DNA of 64,000 nucleotides from Sphingopyxis sp. HIX (GCF_001468285.1 NZ_LNSB01000009.1:47938-111937); one strand, 5' to 3'; positions 47,240-57,516 are shown, numbered from the stretch's first letter. Notes: generated from the sequence alone by a model not told the origin. A program made the numbers and translations.

Positions 47240-48534
47240 CAGGCGACCGGCTGCAGAAGGACTTGCCGGAACTCGGCCTGGAACGACGTCGAGCCGAAGC
47301 CCGCGGCGGCGGTCAGGCTGACCCAATAGTTGCGGCACGGTCCGGCGATCGTGAAATCGGCGGCCGAGGGCGCGGCGTCGCGCGCGAATTTTACGCTCGC
47401 GAGGACGCCGGTGCCGCCCTTTTCGGCGCAGGCGATCGTCCATACCGCCGACGCGTCGTCGTTGCTGGTGACGAGCCGACCCTGCGCGCTCAGCCGGTAG
47501 GTGCCGGGCGTCAGCTGGATGAGCTGGCGCGCGACGACGTTCGGGCGTTCCTCGTCCGACACGACGATCAGGCGATTGCCCTTCGCGCCCTTTTCGATGT
47601 CCGAGCCGTAGGCCGATTCGCGGATCAGGTGCCAGTCGATCGGGGGGAAGGGGCCTTCCTCCTCGAAACGGGCGTTGTGCATCAGCTGGCGGTCGCCATC
47701 GGCCTTGCTGTCGATCGCGCGGGCATAGTTACGCGCGGCATCAAAGTCCTGCTGGTTCACCATCATCCCGATCAGCGTCTGGTCGAGTTCGGCATAGCTC
47801 GGCGGCAAATCCTTGCGGATCGGCAGGATAACCTGCGCCAGCGGCGCCGCCTTCTGCTTCGATCCGATATAATAGCCGAGGAAATTGGGCAGCCAGTCGG
47901 GGTTGGCGCGGAAGAGGCGGATGAACTGCGGGCGCATGTCGGGCTCGGACATCGCTTGGCCCAGGATCGGGAACAGCAGGGCCTGGCTGCGCCGCGAGCT
48001 GCGCAGCGACGCGTCGACGTCGGTCATCGCCAGGTCGATCCGCCCGCGCTTCACCGCATCCTCGATCAGCCACAGATTGGCGACATGGTCGCGGCGCGTC
48101 AGATAGGTCGCGGCCATGATAGCGGGCTTCACCGGCTTGCCGCGGCGCGCATTGTCGAGCCCGATCATGCGATAGGCCGACGCGATCGTCGCATTGCCAT
48201 CCAGCGCCTCGCGCGCCAGCACCGCCGCCGCGCCGATCTGGCGCTTGTCGCCGGTCACATAGACCAGATCGTTCGCGACCTGCGCCTTGGCGCTGGCGTT
48301 GAAGGGGTTCAGCGACACCGCGCGCGCGGGATTGTACACTGCCATGACCGTCGACGCCGAGAAGAGCGTGACGAGCAGCCACAACAGGAACATCGCGGCG
48401 GCGTAGATCAGGAGCCCGCGGGCCGGGAGCCGCGGCCCTTGCCGCGTCCCCGCCCTGCCGATCGTCCTGCCTCCGACTGCGGCCTTACTCGCCCGGCTGC
48501 GCGTCGGCATAGCCATAGCCATATTCATATCCAT
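47239..48534 (-). CDS. Exopolysaccharide-associated protein with one N-terminal membrane helix
   Basis: An up-to-431-residue protein I do not recognise. A basic N-terminus precedes one membrane helix (LLIYAAAMFLLWLLVTLFSA, about 41-60), then a repeat-like helical domain (LAREALDGNATIASAYRMIG) of TPR type and a beta-rich C-terminal domain (LTPGTYRLSAQGRL). It is probably periplasmic and anchored. The start is uncertain: five in-frame ATGs (48534, 48528, 48522, 48516, 48510) lie inside the wzc tyrosine-tail codons; 48510 or 48534 are equally plausible. A role beside Wzc is suggested by position. Confidence 0.7.
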   Translation of the reverse strand: MDMNMAMAMPTRSRASKAAVGGRTIGRAGTRQGPRLPARGLLIYAAAMFLLWLLVTLFSASTVMAVYNPARAVSLNPFNASAKAQVANDLVYVTGDKRQIGAAAVLAREALDGNATIASAYRMIGLDNARRGKPVKPAIMAATYLTRRDHVANLWLIEDAVKRGRIDLAMTDVDASLRSSRRSQALLFPILGQAMSEPDMRPQFIRLFRANPDWLPNFLGYYIGSKQKAAPLAQVILPIRKDLPPSYAELDQTLIGMMVNQQDFDAARNYARAIDSKADGDRQLMHNARFEEEGPFPPIDWHLIRESAYGSDIEKGAKGNRLIVVSDEERPNVVARQLIQLTPGTYRLSAQGRLVTSNDDASAVWTIACAEKGGTGVLASVKFARDAAPSAADFTIAGPCRNYWVSLTAAAGFGSTSFQAEFRQVLLQPVA

Positions 48535-50710
48535 AGCCGTAATAGGCGCGCTTCTCGTCGAACTTGGTCAGCACGACGCCGAGCAATGTCGCCCCGGCGC
48601 CGCGCAGGCGCGCGAGCGAGTAGCGGATCGCGTTGGTGCGCGCACCCTCGGCCTCGACGCAATAAACGACGCCTTCGACCTTGCTCGCGAGCAGCGGCGA
48701 GTCGGCGAGACCGAGCACCGGCGGCGCGTCGAGCACGACGTGCTGGAAATGCTGCGACAGCGCGGCGATCAGGTCGACGATGCGGTCGCTCGACAGCAGT
48801 TCGGCAGCGTTCGGCGGCATCGGGCCCGCGGTGATGAAGGGCAGCTGGTCCGACTCGTCGCGGCGGATCATCGACATGATGTCGTTGTTGCCCGACAGGA
48901 AGTTGCTGGTCCCCGCGCCGTTGGCGACGCCCGCCAGGCGGTGCACCGAAGGCGAGCGAAGGTCGCAATCGACGACGATCGCGGTGCGCCCGATGCGGTG
49001 GAGCGACAGCGCCAGCGCATAGGAGGAGGTCGACTTGCCTTCGCCCTTGCGCGTCGAGGTGCACATGAGCGAGCGCGGGACGCCCTGGGTGGTCGAGAAG
49101 CGCAGCGCGGTCTGGACCGACAGATAGGCTTCGGACTGCGACGACTTGCGGTCGCGCACCTCCTCGATCGCCAGTTCGTTGTCGGTGTCGGGAATGACGC
49201 CGAGCAGCGGCAGGTCGGTGACCTCCTGCGCCTCCGCCGGGTCGCGGACCGTGGTGTCGATCTGCGCCAGGATGACGGTGAGCAAGGCGGCGAGCGCCAG
49301 GCCGATCAAGAGGGCGGTGAACATATTGTTCATCAGCTTCGGACTCGACGGGCCGCCGGGGCGCAGCGCGCGATCGACGATCGCGACGTTGTTGGTGCCG
49401 ACGCCGCCGGCGATGCCGACTTCCTTGTAGCGCTGGAGCAGGCCGTCATAGAGTTCGCGGTTGGTATCGACCTCGCGCTGCAGGATGCCGTACTGGACGC
49501 TGCGGCGGCGTTCGTCGACCAGGTTGGTCCGGGTGCCGCCGACGCGCGACCGCAGTTCCTGCTCGCGCGACAGCGCGGCGTTATAGGCGGCACGCGCGGC
49601 GGCGACGCTCGACCCGCCGACCTGGTTCTGCTCGGTGGCGATCGCGCGGTCGATTTCCTTGATCTGGCGATCGAGCGCCTGCGCCGGCGGATAGTCGGGC
49701 TGGAAGATGACCATCAGCTTGGCATATTCGGCCTGTAGGTCCGACTTGCGCTGGCGCAGGTTGGACACGCTCGGGCTGCCGCTGGCGGTGGCCGATGCCT
49801 GGCCGGTGGCGGCACCCAGCGCGCTCTCGGCTGCGATGCGTTCGATGGTCGCCTTGTTGAGCGCGTCATTGAGCGCGACGAGGTCGGTCGCGGTGATCGA
49901 ACGTTCGACGCTCGGTGCCTTGGGATCGCTGCTGTCCGACTGCGCGATGGTGAGGATGCCCTGCCGTTCGGCATAGCTCATCATGTCGCGTTCGGCCTCT
50001 TCCATCTTGGCCTTGGTCGAGGCGAGCTGCTCTTCGAGGAAGCGGCGGGCGTAGGACGCCGAATCATAGCGGCGCTCGAGGTTGGCCGAGATGAAATTCT
50101 CCGCCCAGCTGTTCGCGATCTTCGCTGAAAGCTCGGGATCGGGGGTCGACACCGAGATATCGACCAGCGCCGACCCGACGACCGGCTTGATCTGGACCGC
50201 GCCGCTGAGGCGGCCCGCGACGCTGCGGGTCGCGGCATCGAGTTCGGCCTTCGACATCACGCGCAGCGAGGACGGCGGCGCCTTGCCGCCGAAAGCGGCG
50301 AGATAGGCGGGGTCGCGCGCGAGGTTCAGGCTCTTCGCGACGCGCTCGGCCTGCGAACGCGCGCGCAGCAGGTTATATTGGGTCTGGTAGAATTCCTGCT
50401 CGACGCGGCCGCCGCGCTCGGGCTCGACGCCGCTCATGTTGCCGAGGACCTTGGACTCGGTGCGCGAAATCTCGATCCGCGCGGTCGCGGTGTAGATACG
50501 CTCGGCGAGCATCGTATAGATGGCGCCGGCGACCAGGCAGGCGATGATCGTGCCGATGATCACCCACTTCCAGCGCAGCGCGACGCGCCAATACTGCAGG
50601 ATCCACGGCATCGCCGTCGCGAAACCGCCGGCCTGCCGACCGGAATCGGCGTCGGCGGTCTGGCTCGCCGGAACGGCCAACATCGGGGACTGTTGAGTTG
50701 CGTCGGTCAT
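48485..50710 (-). CDS. wzc: Wzc-like polysaccharide co-polymerase / tyrosine autokinase
   Basis: A 741-residue protein: N-terminal Wzz domain with membrane helix (WVIIGTIIACLVAGAIYTM, about 50-70), long coiled coil, a second membrane helix (about 455-475), then a BY-kinase domain with Walker A RKGEGKSTSS (about 554-563), Walker A' VVDCDLRSPS and Walker B HVVLDAPPV. The C-terminal tail has seven tyrosines (residues 723-734) in an alternating pattern, the usual autophosphorylation cluster. It sets chain length and works with Wza. Start ATG 50710. Confidence 0.95.
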   Translation of the reverse strand: MTDATQQSPMLAVPASQTADADSGRQAGGFATAMPWILQYWRVALRWKWVIIGTIIACLVAGAIYTMLAERIYTATARIEISRTESKVLGNMSGVEPERGGRVEQEFYQTQYNLLRARSQAERVAKSLNLARDPAYLAAFGGKAPPSSLRVMSKAELDAATRSVAGRLSGAVQIKPVVGSALVDISVSTPDPELSAKIANSWAENFISANLERRYDSASYARRFLEEQLASTKAKMEEAERDMMSYAERQGILTIAQSDSSDPKAPSVERSITATDLVALNDALNKATIERIAAESALGAATGQASATASGSPSVSNLRQRKSDLQAEYAKLMVIFQPDYPPAQALDRQIKEIDRAIATEQNQVGGSSVAAARAAYNAALSREQELRSRVGGTRTNLVDERRRSVQYGILQREVDTNRELYDGLLQRYKEVGIAGGVGTNNVAIVDRALRPGGPSSPKLMNNMFTALLIGLALAALLTVILAQIDTTVRDPAEAQEVTDLPLLGVIPDTDNELAIEEVRDRKSSQSEAYLSVQTALRFSTTQGVPRSLMCTSTRKGEGKSTSSYALALSLHRIGRTAIVVDCDLRSPSVHRLAGVANGAGTSNFLSGNNDIMSMIRRDESDQLPFITAGPMPPNAAELLSSDRIVDLIAALSQHFQHVVLDAPPVLGLADSPLLASKVEGVVYCVEAEGARTNAIRYSLARLRGAGATLLGVVLTKFDEKRAYYGYGYEYGYGYADAQPGE

Positions 50711-50736
50711 GGGGCGCGTTCGAACTTCCTGAAAAT

Positions 50737-51450
50737 CTATCGGATGAGAGCGACGAGGGGCGACACCAGCAGCGGGGTCGTCGCCAGAATGTCCTTGAAC
50801 AGGCGGCGCGCGGGCGAATCGCCGACCACGACGACGTCGTTGGCGAAGACCTCGGGATCGTCGTACACGCCCGTGCGGATCTGTTTCAGATTATAGAGCG
50901 CCGCCATCCGCTGGCCGTTGACCGTACGGAAGATCACGACATCGTCGAGCTTCGCGAATTCGGTCGTGCCCTTGGCGAGCGCGACCGCGCGCATCAGCGA
51001 CATCTTGCCGACCACGGGATAGAGGCCGGGCTGCATCACCTGGCCGTCGACGGTCAGCACCTGGCTGACCGATTCGGTCACATTGACGCTGACGTCGGGG
51101 CGGCGGACGAAACGGGTAAGACGAGCTTCGATCGCTTCGGCGAGCTGCGCGGTGGTCTGGTTCGATGCCTGGATCTCGCCGACCAGCGGCAGCTGGATCT
51201 TGCCCGAGGCATCGGCCTGCACCTGCTTGCTGAGGTCCGGCACGCCATAGACGTCGACGCTTAGCCGGTCGAACGGGCCGATCAGATAGGGACGCGTCTC
51301 CCCGACCAGGTCCGCGCCCGACGGCGCGGGGAGTGCATTGCCTTCGGTGACCTGGAGCGTCGGCGTGCTCGTGAGTTGCGGGGCGCGGCCGCCGCAGCCG
51401 GCCAGCAGGCAGGCAGCGGTCAGGCTGGCGATAGCCAAACGAAAGTTCAC
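50737..51450 (-). CDS. wza: Wza-like polysaccharide export outer-membrane lipoprotein
   Basis: A 237-residue lipoprotein with lipobox LLAGC (Cys19) and the polysaccharide-export (PES) and SLBB regions (YLIGPFDRLSVDVYGV, VDGQVMQPGLYPVVG). It is shorter than E. coli Wza (379), like the KpsD/GumB class, so probably forms the outer-membrane channel in part. Start GTG 51450 with GGGAAG 8 bases upstream. Followed 26 bases later by wzc: one unit. Confidence 0.93.
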   Translation of the reverse strand: MNFRLAIASLTAACLLAGCGGRAPQLTSTPTLQVTEGNALPAPSGADLVGETRPYLIGPFDRLSVDVYGVPDLSKQVQADASGKIQLPLVGEIQASNQTTAQLAEAIEARLTRFVRRPDVSVNVTESVSQVLTVDGQVMQPGLYPVVGKMSLMRAVALAKGTTEFAKLDDVVIFRTVNGQRMAALYNLKQIRTGVYDDPEVFANDVVVVGDSPARRLFKDILATTPLLVSPLVALIR

Positions 51451-51552
51451 CGAAACATCTTCCCTTTTTTATGCCCGCTGCCTGCGAGGGACTAGCCCGC
51501 CCGCCCGGCAAAGGAAACCGCAAAATCAATCCCGTCGCCCCGTGGCGCTGCC

Positions 51553-52962
51553 CTAGCGAAACCCCGCGGCACTGCGCTGGCCCTTGCGGCGAGCCGTGGG
51601 AATGTCGGGCCGGCGATAGAGCAGCACCGTCGCCAGCGTGGCCATCGCCGCGAGCGCGGGCGTACGCAGCGGATAGTCGGCGAGGCTGGCCGCCGCGAAG
51701 ATCGCGAGCATCATCAGCGACGCGACGATTCCGACACGGTCGGTCGCCGCCGCCTGCTCGTGCCGCCAGCCGTTTGCCGCGGCCTTCCAGACGATGAAGC
51801 CCCAACCGATCAGCAGACCGAGGGCGGGGAGTCCGCCGTCGATCAGCAGTTCGAGATAGTCGTTATGCGCATGGTTCAGATATTGCAGCGACAGGAGGTT
51901 CACCGGCTCGGCGATCTTGTACGCCGCCTCGAAACTGCCGAAGCCGCCGCCGAAGGGCGCATAGTGCCAGATCATCGCATTGAGCGTCGGCAGCACCGCC
52001 AAACGCAGATCCGCCATCACATCGCCCTGGTCGAGCCGGTCCATGAAACCCGCGCCGAAGACCAGCATCGCGATCGCCCCGGTTATGGTGCCGACGATCG
52101 ACGCGAGCAGGGTCAAGCGGACGATATTGCCCGCCGAATCGGTGCCGACCGCGGCGCCGCGCATGCGGTAGAGCAACGCGCTGGTCGCGAGGAAGCTCGC
52201 GCCGCCGATCGCGAGACCCGCGCGCGAGCCGGTCGCCATGTTCGCCAGCATCACCGCGACGCCGCCGAGCACCCCGAGCAGCGTTGCAGCATGGCTGCCC
52301 GCGCGGTCGTTGCGGCCGTGGAGGAACCACAGGAACAGTGGCCAGTAGAGCGCGAGGAACACCGCGTGATGGTTACGGTTGGCGAAGAAACCGACCGCCG
52401 CACCGACATTGGTGATGCGGTGGAAATAGGGCGCGCCCTCGCCGCCGAGCAGCTGCAGCACGCCGAACACCGCCGCGACCGCGAGGAAGGCGAGGAGGCG
52501 CAGCGGCAGCTGGCGCAGGCTCGAATCCGAGGTGCGGCCGACAAGCAGCACGACCGCCAGCGGCACCAGCATGTCGAGCAGGCTATGGATCGCGCGGCCC
52601 GGCGACAGCGCGAGCGGTCGCCAGCCGATCTCGACCCCCGCGGCGGTCATCCGCGTCGCGAGGTCGCCGTGGCCGGGCAGCGCGGACCACAGCCCGGCGG
52701 GAAGGGGGATGAGCTGGATGAGCATCCACGCCGCGGTCGCGCCGAGCAGGAGCAGCAGCGGGCGATAGCGGTTATACAGGCGGTCGCGCCGGCTTTCGTC
52801 CCACCAGCCGGGCAGGGTGATCGCGATCGCGATGATTGCGAGCGTGCGCACGATCACCAGCCCGACGCCATCGACCCGCGCCGAGCCGCCGAACAACAGG
52901 ATTGCGATCAGGAAAACCGCCAGAAACCAGCGATCGAACAGAGACTCCCGGGAACGCGACAT
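51553..52962 (-). CDS. O-antigen ligase/Wzy-type membrane protein
   Basis: A 469-residue polytopic protein with the Wzy_C region including GFFANRNHHAVFL and LNHAHNDYLELLIDGGLPALGL, the signature loop of the O-antigen ligase/polymerase family. It may polymerise or attach the polysaccharide. Its place beside wza-wzc favours polymerase. Start ATG 52962 with GGAAG 6 bases upstream; the first gene of the long minus-strand run. Gap to wza (51451-51552, 102 bases) contains no gene. Confidence 0.88.
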   Translation of the reverse strand: MSRSRESLFDRWFLAVFLIAILLFGGSARVDGVGLVIVRTLAIIAIAITLPGWWDESRRDRLYNRYRPLLLLLGATAAWMLIQLIPLPAGLWSALPGHGDLATRMTAAGVEIGWRPLALSPGRAIHSLLDMLVPLAVVLLVGRTSDSSLRQLPLRLLAFLAVAAVFGVLQLLGGEGAPYFHRITNVGAAVGFFANRNHHAVFLALYWPLFLWFLHGRNDRAGSHAATLLGVLGGVAVMLANMATGSRAGLAIGGASFLATSALLYRMRGAAVGTDSAGNIVRLTLLASIVGTITGAIAMLVFGAGFMDRLDQGDVMADLRLAVLPTLNAMIWHYAPFGGGFGSFEAAYKIAEPVNLLSLQYLNHAHNDYLELLIDGGLPALGLLIGWGFIVWKAAANGWRHEQAAATDRVGIVASLMMLAIFAAASLADYPLRTPALAAMATLATVLLYRRPDIPTARRKGQRSAAGFR

Positions 52963-53031
52963 TCAGACTTCCATTATTATCGTTGCTTGCGGCTTTAGGC
53001 AGGAAATGCGGCGAATGCCACCCCCCGGGGG

Positions 53032-54300
53032 TCAAATCGACCAGTAACGCGGCGCTGTAACGGCTACGTCGCGGCCCGTGTTCCACATGCGCTTGAGGTC
53101 GGCAACGAGCCCGCCGGGGCGCAGCATCGCGCCAAGCCCTGCGGAATCGAGCGCGCGGAAGCTGTCGTGGCGCACCGCCCCGACGATGCAGTCATATTCG
53201 CCGGCCGCCGGCATCGGTGCCAGATCGAGCCCATATTCGTGGCGCGCTTCGGCGGGATCGGCGTGCGGATCGTGCACCGCGACACGGTGACCGCGGCGGC
53301 GGAGCGCCTCGACCAGGTCGATCACCTTGCTGTTGCGCAGGTCGGGGACATTCTCCTTGAAGGTCAGCCCCAGCACCAGGATATCGGCCCCGGCCTTGCC
53401 CAGCGCGCGGTCGACTTCGCCCGCCATCCATTCGGCCATGCCGTCGTTGATCGCGCGGCCCGACAGCACGACCTGCGGATCGATGCCCAGTTCCTGCGCG
53501 CGGTGGCTGAGATAATAGGGATCGACCCCGATGCAGTGGCCGCCGACCAGGCCCGGCTCGAAGGGCAGGAAATTCCACTTCGTCCGCGCCGCGTCGAGCA
53601 CGTCCCACACCGAAATGTCGAGCGCCGAGAAGATCTTGGTGACCTCGTTCATGAAGGCGATGTTGATGTCGCGCTGGGCGTTCTCGATCACCTTCGCCGC
53701 CTCGGCGGCGCGGATCGAGCGGGCGCGGAACACCCCGCCGCTGGTCACCTTGCCATAGACGGTCGCGAGCAATTCGGTGATGTCGGCATTCTCGCCCGCC
53801 AGCACCTTCATGATCTTGTCGACCGTATGCTCGCGGTCGCCCGGGTTGATGCGCTCGGGCGAATAGCCGAGGAAGAAGTCGGTGCCGCGCTTGAGGCCCG
53901 ACAATTCCTCGATCATCGGCCCGCAGATATCCTCGGTCACGCCGGGATAGACGGTGCTTTCATAGACGATCGTCGGCGTCCTTGCGGGATCGATCAGCGC
54001 CGCGACGGTGCGCGTCGCGCTGCGCACGGGCGTCAGGTCCGGGCGGTTGCCGGCGTCGATCGGCGTCGGCACGGTGACGATATAGAGGTCCGCGCCGCGG
54101 CACTCGTCGGCGTTGCTGGTCAGCGCCAGCGTCGAGGCCGCGAGCGCCGCGCCATCGACCTCGCCGGTGCGATCGTGGCCGTCCTTCAGCTCGGCGATGC
54201 GCGCGGCATTGCTGTCGAGCCCCACGGTCTCGAAATGTTTCGCGAGCTGGACCGCGAGCGGCAGTCCGACATAGCCCAGCCCGACGACGACGATCTTCAT
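53032..54300 (-). CDS. TviB/WbpO-like UDP-HexNAc 6-dehydrogenase
   Basis: A 422-residue UDP-sugar dehydrogenase with VVGLGYVGLPLAVQL at residue 5, YSPERINPGDREHTV and catalytic cysteine in LVGGHCIGVDPYYL. It resembles TviB/WbpA/WbpO enzymes that oxidise UDP-GlcNAc or UDP-GalNAc to uronic acids. With WbpB-D-E it would supply UDP-GlcNAcA. Distinct from the WecC-type gene at 18007. Start ATG 54300. Confidence 0.9.
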   Translation of the reverse strand: MKIVVVGLGYVGLPLAVQLAKHFETVGLDSNAARIAELKDGHDRTGEVDGAALAASTLALTSNADECRGADLYIVTVPTPIDAGNRPDLTPVRSATRTVAALIDPARTPTIVYESTVYPGVTEDICGPMIEELSGLKRGTDFFLGYSPERINPGDREHTVDKIMKVLAGENADITELLATVYGKVTSGGVFRARSIRAAEAAKVIENAQRDINIAFMNEVTKIFSALDISVWDVLDAARTKWNFLPFEPGLVGGHCIGVDPYYLSHRAQELGIDPQVVLSGRAINDGMAEWMAGEVDRALGKAGADILVLGLTFKENVPDLRNSKVIDLVEALRRRGHRVAVHDPHADPAEARHEYGLDLAPMPAAGEYDCIVGAVRHDSFRALDSAGLGAMLRPGGLVADLKRMWNTGRDVAVTAPRYWSI

Positions 54301-54333
54301 ATTATGAGATTTCCTTGGGGGAGAGGGCAGGGC

Positions 54334-55329
54334 TCAGAGCCCATGATAGTCGCGGTACCAAGCAACGAAATTGGGGATGCCGACGTCGATCGGCGTGGTT
54401 GGCTCGTAACCGAGGTCGCCCGATATCGCGCTGATGTCGGCATAGGTTTCGGGCACGTCGCCCGGCTGCAGCGGCGCCATTTCCTTGACCGCTTCGCGCC
54501 CGCAGGCCTCCTCGATCAGCGAAATCATCCGCGTCAGTTCTTCGGAGCGGTTATTGCCGATATTGTAGAGCCGGTGCGGCGCGACGCTGCCGCCGGCCTT
54601 CACTTCGCCATCGTCGGGCGGCGGATTGGCGATGCACGCCGCGACGCCCGACACGATATCGTCGATATAGGTGAAGTCGCGGCGCATCGCCCCGGCGTTG
54701 AACACCTGGATCGGCGTGCCGTCGAAAATCGCCTTGGTGAAGATCCACATCGCCATGTCGGGGCGGCCCCACGGGCCATAGACCGTGAAGAAGCGGAGGC
54801 CCGTCAGCGGGATGCGATAGAGATGGGCGTAGGTTTCGCTCATCAGCTCGTCGGACTTCTTGGTCGCGGCATAGAGCGACATCGGATGGTCGACGCGGTC
54901 CTCCACCCGGAAGGGCAGGGTCTTGTTGCCGCCATAGACCGACGAGGAGGAGGCATAGACCATCGGCACGCCGCGCTCGCGCGCGACTTCGAGCAGGTTG
55001 AGATGCCCGACGAGGTTCGACTGGACATAGGCGCGCGGGTTGTCGATCGAATAGCGCACCCCCGCCTGCGCGCCGAGATGCGCGATATCGGCGAATTTCA
55101 GATCGGCGAGCGTTTCGTCGAGCGCCTTGGCGTCGGCGAAATCGACCTGGCGGAAGGTGAAGAGGTCGCCGAACTCGTCCGACAGCTTGGCCAGCCGCGC
55201 GCGCTTGAGCGCCGGGTCGTAATAATCGTTGACGATATCGATGCCGATCACCGGCCGGCCTTCGCCCATCAGGCGACGGGCGAGGTGGAAACCGATGAAG
55301 CCGGCGGCGCCGGTGATGAGCACGGTCAA
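54334..55329 (-). CDS. UDP-sugar 4-epimerase of the UDP-glucuronate epimerase type
   Basis: A 331-residue SDR epimerase: TVLITGAAGFIGFHLA, YASSSSVYGGN and YAATKKSDE (Tyr, Lys), then RFFTVYGPWGRPDMA. It resembles UDP-glucuronate 4-epimerase; in this context the substrate may be a HexNAcA. The start is TTG 55329: AGGAG lies 7 bases upstream of it, and the ATG further up (55365) has no ribosome site. Two genes (this and the dehydrogenase) form a unit. Confidence 0.86.
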   Translation of the reverse strand: MTVLITGAAGFIGFHLARRLMGEGRPVIGIDIVNDYYDPALKRARLAKLSDEFGDLFTFRQVDFADAKALDETLADLKFADIAHLGAQAGVRYSIDNPRAYVQSNLVGHLNLLEVARERGVPMVYASSSSVYGGNKTLPFRVEDRVDHPMSLYAATKKSDELMSETYAHLYRIPLTGLRFFTVYGPWGRPDMAMWIFTKAIFDGTPIQVFNAGAMRRDFTYIDDIVSGVAACIANPPPDDGEVKAGGSVAPHRLYNIGNNRSEELTRMISLIEEACGREAVKEMAPLQPGDVPETYADISAISGDLGYEPTTPIDVGIPNFVAWYRDYHGL

Positions 55330-55496
55330 ACCCTGTCTCCTGTTGCCGAGCGCCGCGATAGCCATGCTGGTGCATTGCAACAAGGGCGAAGTTTCATGGG
55401 GCTGGGCGAACAGCCGGTTGACTTCGGACGCGCGGCGCGGAAAGGGGAGGCCGCCCCGAAACGACGCGCGGACCGCCTTTCGGCGCCGCTTTCAAT

Positions 55497-56582
55497 ATGA
55501 GGACCAACTCCTTGTCCGGACAAGAAAAGATCGCCCTCATCACCGGGATTACCGGGCAGGATGGCTCCTATCTGGCGCGCCTGCTGCTCGAAAAGGGCTA
55601 TGTCGTCCACGGGCTGAAGCGCCGTTCCTCCTCGTTCAACACCGGGCGGATCGAGGATATCTACCAAGACCCGCATGTCGAAAATGCGCGGCTGCACCTT
55701 CATTATGGCGACCTCACCGACAGCACCAACCTGATCCGCATCGTGCAGGAAACGCGCCCGACCGAAATCTACAACCTCGCGGCGCAGAGCCATGTGCAGG
55801 TGAGCTTCGAGACCCCCGAATATACCGCGAACAGCGACGCGATCGGCACGCTGCGCCTGTTGGAAGCCATCCGCATCCTCGGCATGGAGAAGACGTGCCG
55901 CTTCTATCAGGCCTCGACGTCGGAGCTCTACGGCCTCGTGCAGGAAGTGCCGCAGCGCGAGAGCACGCCCTTCTATCCGCGCAGCCCGTACGCGGCAGCG
56001 AAGCTCTATGCCTATTGGATCGTGGTCAATTACCGCGAAGCCTATGGCATGCACGCCTCGAACGGCATCCTCTTCAACCATGAGAGCCCGCTGCGCGGCG
56101 AGACGTTCGTGACGCGCAAGATCACCCGCGCCGCCGCCGCGATCAGCCTGGGGCAGCAGGACCGGCTCTATCTCGGCAACCTCGACGCCAAGCGCGACTG
56201 GGGCCACGCCGCCGAATATGTCCGCGGCATGTGGATGATGATGCAGCAGGACGAGCCCGACGATTATGTCCTCGCGACCGGCGAAACCACGCCGGTGCGC
56301 GACTTCGTCGAATGGGCGTTCGAAGATGTCGGCATCGCGCTCGAGTGGAAGGGCGAGGGCGTCGACGAGAAGGGCTATTGCAAGGCGTCGGGCAAATGCC
56401 TCGTCGAGGTCGACCCGCGCTATTTCCGTCCGACCGAGGTCGACCTGTTGATCGGCGACGCTTCGAAGGCGCATCAGAAGCTCGGCTGGCGCCACGAGAC
56501 GCCGGTGCGCGAGCTCTGCCGCGAAATGGTCGCCGCCGACCTCGCCGCCTACAAGGCCGGCACGACCCCCGCGCATGGCTGA
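55497..56582 (+). CDS. gmd: GDP-mannose 4,6-dehydratase
   Basis: A 361-residue SDR dehydratase with [25 protein letters not shown] and [15 protein letters not shown] (catalytic Tyr, Lys). It forms GDP-4-keto-6-deoxy-mannose. ATG 55497 has no clear ribosome site; TTG 55512 (AGGA 9 bases upstream) would give the usual family start. The 167-base gap to the divergent epimerase probably holds promoters. Followed with an 8-base overlap by fcl. Confidence 0.96.
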   Translation: MRTNSLSGQEKIALITGITGQDGSYLARLLLEKGYVVHGLKRRSSSFNTGRIEDIYQDPHVENARLHLHYGDLTDSTNLIRIVQETRPTEIYNLAAQSHVQVSFETPEYTANSDAIGTLRLLEAIRILGMEKTCRFYQASTSELYGLVQEVPQRESTPFYPRSPYAAAKLYAYWIVVNYREAYGMHASNGILFNHESPLRGETFVTRKITRAAAAISLGQQDRLYLGNLDAKRDWGHAAEYVRGMWMMMQQDEPDDYVLATGETTPVRDFVEWAFEDVGIALEWKGEGVDEKGYCKASGKCLVEVDPRYFRPTEVDLLIGDASKAHQKLGWRHETPVRELCREMVAADLAAYKAGTTPAHG

Positions 56583-57516
56583 GGCTTTTTCGCTCGCGGG
56601 CAAGCGCGTCTGGGTCGCGGGACACCGCGGGATGGTCGGCAGCGCGCTCGTGCGCCGGCTCGCCGACGAGAATTGCGAGGTGCTGACCGCGGGACGCGAC
56701 ACGCTCGACCTGCTCGACCAGGCGGCGGTGCGCGAATGGACCGCGCGCGAAAAGCCCGATGCGGTGTTCCTCGCCGCGGCCAAGGTCGGTGGCATCCTCG
56801 CCAACGACAGTTTTCCGGCCGATTTCCTCTACCAGAATCTCGCGATCGAGACGAATATCGTCGATGCCGCGCACCGGGCCGACGTGGCGAAACTCTGCTT
56901 TCTCGGCTCGTCGTGCATCTATCCCAAGTTCGCCGAGCAGCCGATCGTCGAAGAGGCGTTGCTCACCGGCCCGCTCGAGCCCACCAACGAATGGTATGCG
57001 ATCGCCAAGATCGCGGGGATCAAGCTCGCGCAAAGCTATCGCCGCCAATATGGCGCCGACTATATCTCGGCAATGCCGACCAACCTCTACGGCCCCGGCG
57101 ACAATTTCGATCTCAATTCGAGCCATGTCCTCCCCGCGCTGATCCGCAAGGCGCACGAAGCCAAGGCCTCCGGCGCGAAGACGATGATGCTCTGGGGCAG
57201 CGGTACGCCGATGCGCGAATTTCTCCACGTCGACGACTGCGCCGACGCCTGTGTTTTCCTGATGAAGGCCTATTCGGACGCGGGTCATGTCAACGTCGGG
57301 TCGGGCAGCGACATTGCGATCGCCGATCTCGCACGGATGGTGATCGACGTGGTCGGCGCCGATGTCGCGATCGAGCTCGACACCAGCAAACCCGACGGCA
57401 CCCCGCGCAAGCTAATGTCGAACGCCAAGCTCGCCGCGATGGGCTGGGCGCCGAAGATCGATCTGCGCGAAGGCGTCGCCGCGACGTACGACTGGTTCCT
57501 CGCGCACCACGCCTGA
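56575..57516 (+). CDS. fcl: GDP-L-fucose synthase
   Basis: A 313-residue protein with [27 protein letters not shown] and the catalytic Tyr/Lys in [12 protein letters not shown]. It converts GDP-4-keto-6-deoxy-mannose to GDP-L-fucose, and the gmd overlap confirms the pathway. The product is probably used by a glycosyltransferase in this cluster. Confidence 0.96.
   Translation: MAEAFSLAGKRVWVAGHRGMVGSALVRRLADENCEVLTAGRDTLDLLDQAAVREWTAREKPDAVFLAAAKVGGILANDSFPADFLYQNLAIETNIVDAAHRADVAKLCFLGSSCIYPKFAEQPIVEEALLTGPLEPTNEWYAIAKIAGIKLAQSYRRQYGADYISAMPTNLYGPGDNFDLNSSHVLPALIRKAHEAKASGAKTMMLWGSGTPMREFLHVDDCADACVFLMKAYSDAGHVNVGSGSDIAIADLARMVIDVVGADVAIELDTSKPDGTPRKLMSNAKLAAMGWAPKIDLREGVAATYDWFLAHHA

Noticed and set aside
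48485..48543. Tyr-Gly repeats as a simple sequencing artefact
   Set aside because: The alternating Tyr pattern is the expected tail of this kinase family and both frames remain open.
24248..52962. Integrated mobile element carrying the polysaccharide run
   Set aside because: No integrase, transposase, attachment repeats or tRNA gene was seen at its ends.
53167..55500. Long plus-strand reading frame opposite the tviB-like and epimerase genes
   Set aside because: Low-complexity antisense translation without domains, and both genes below it are clear.
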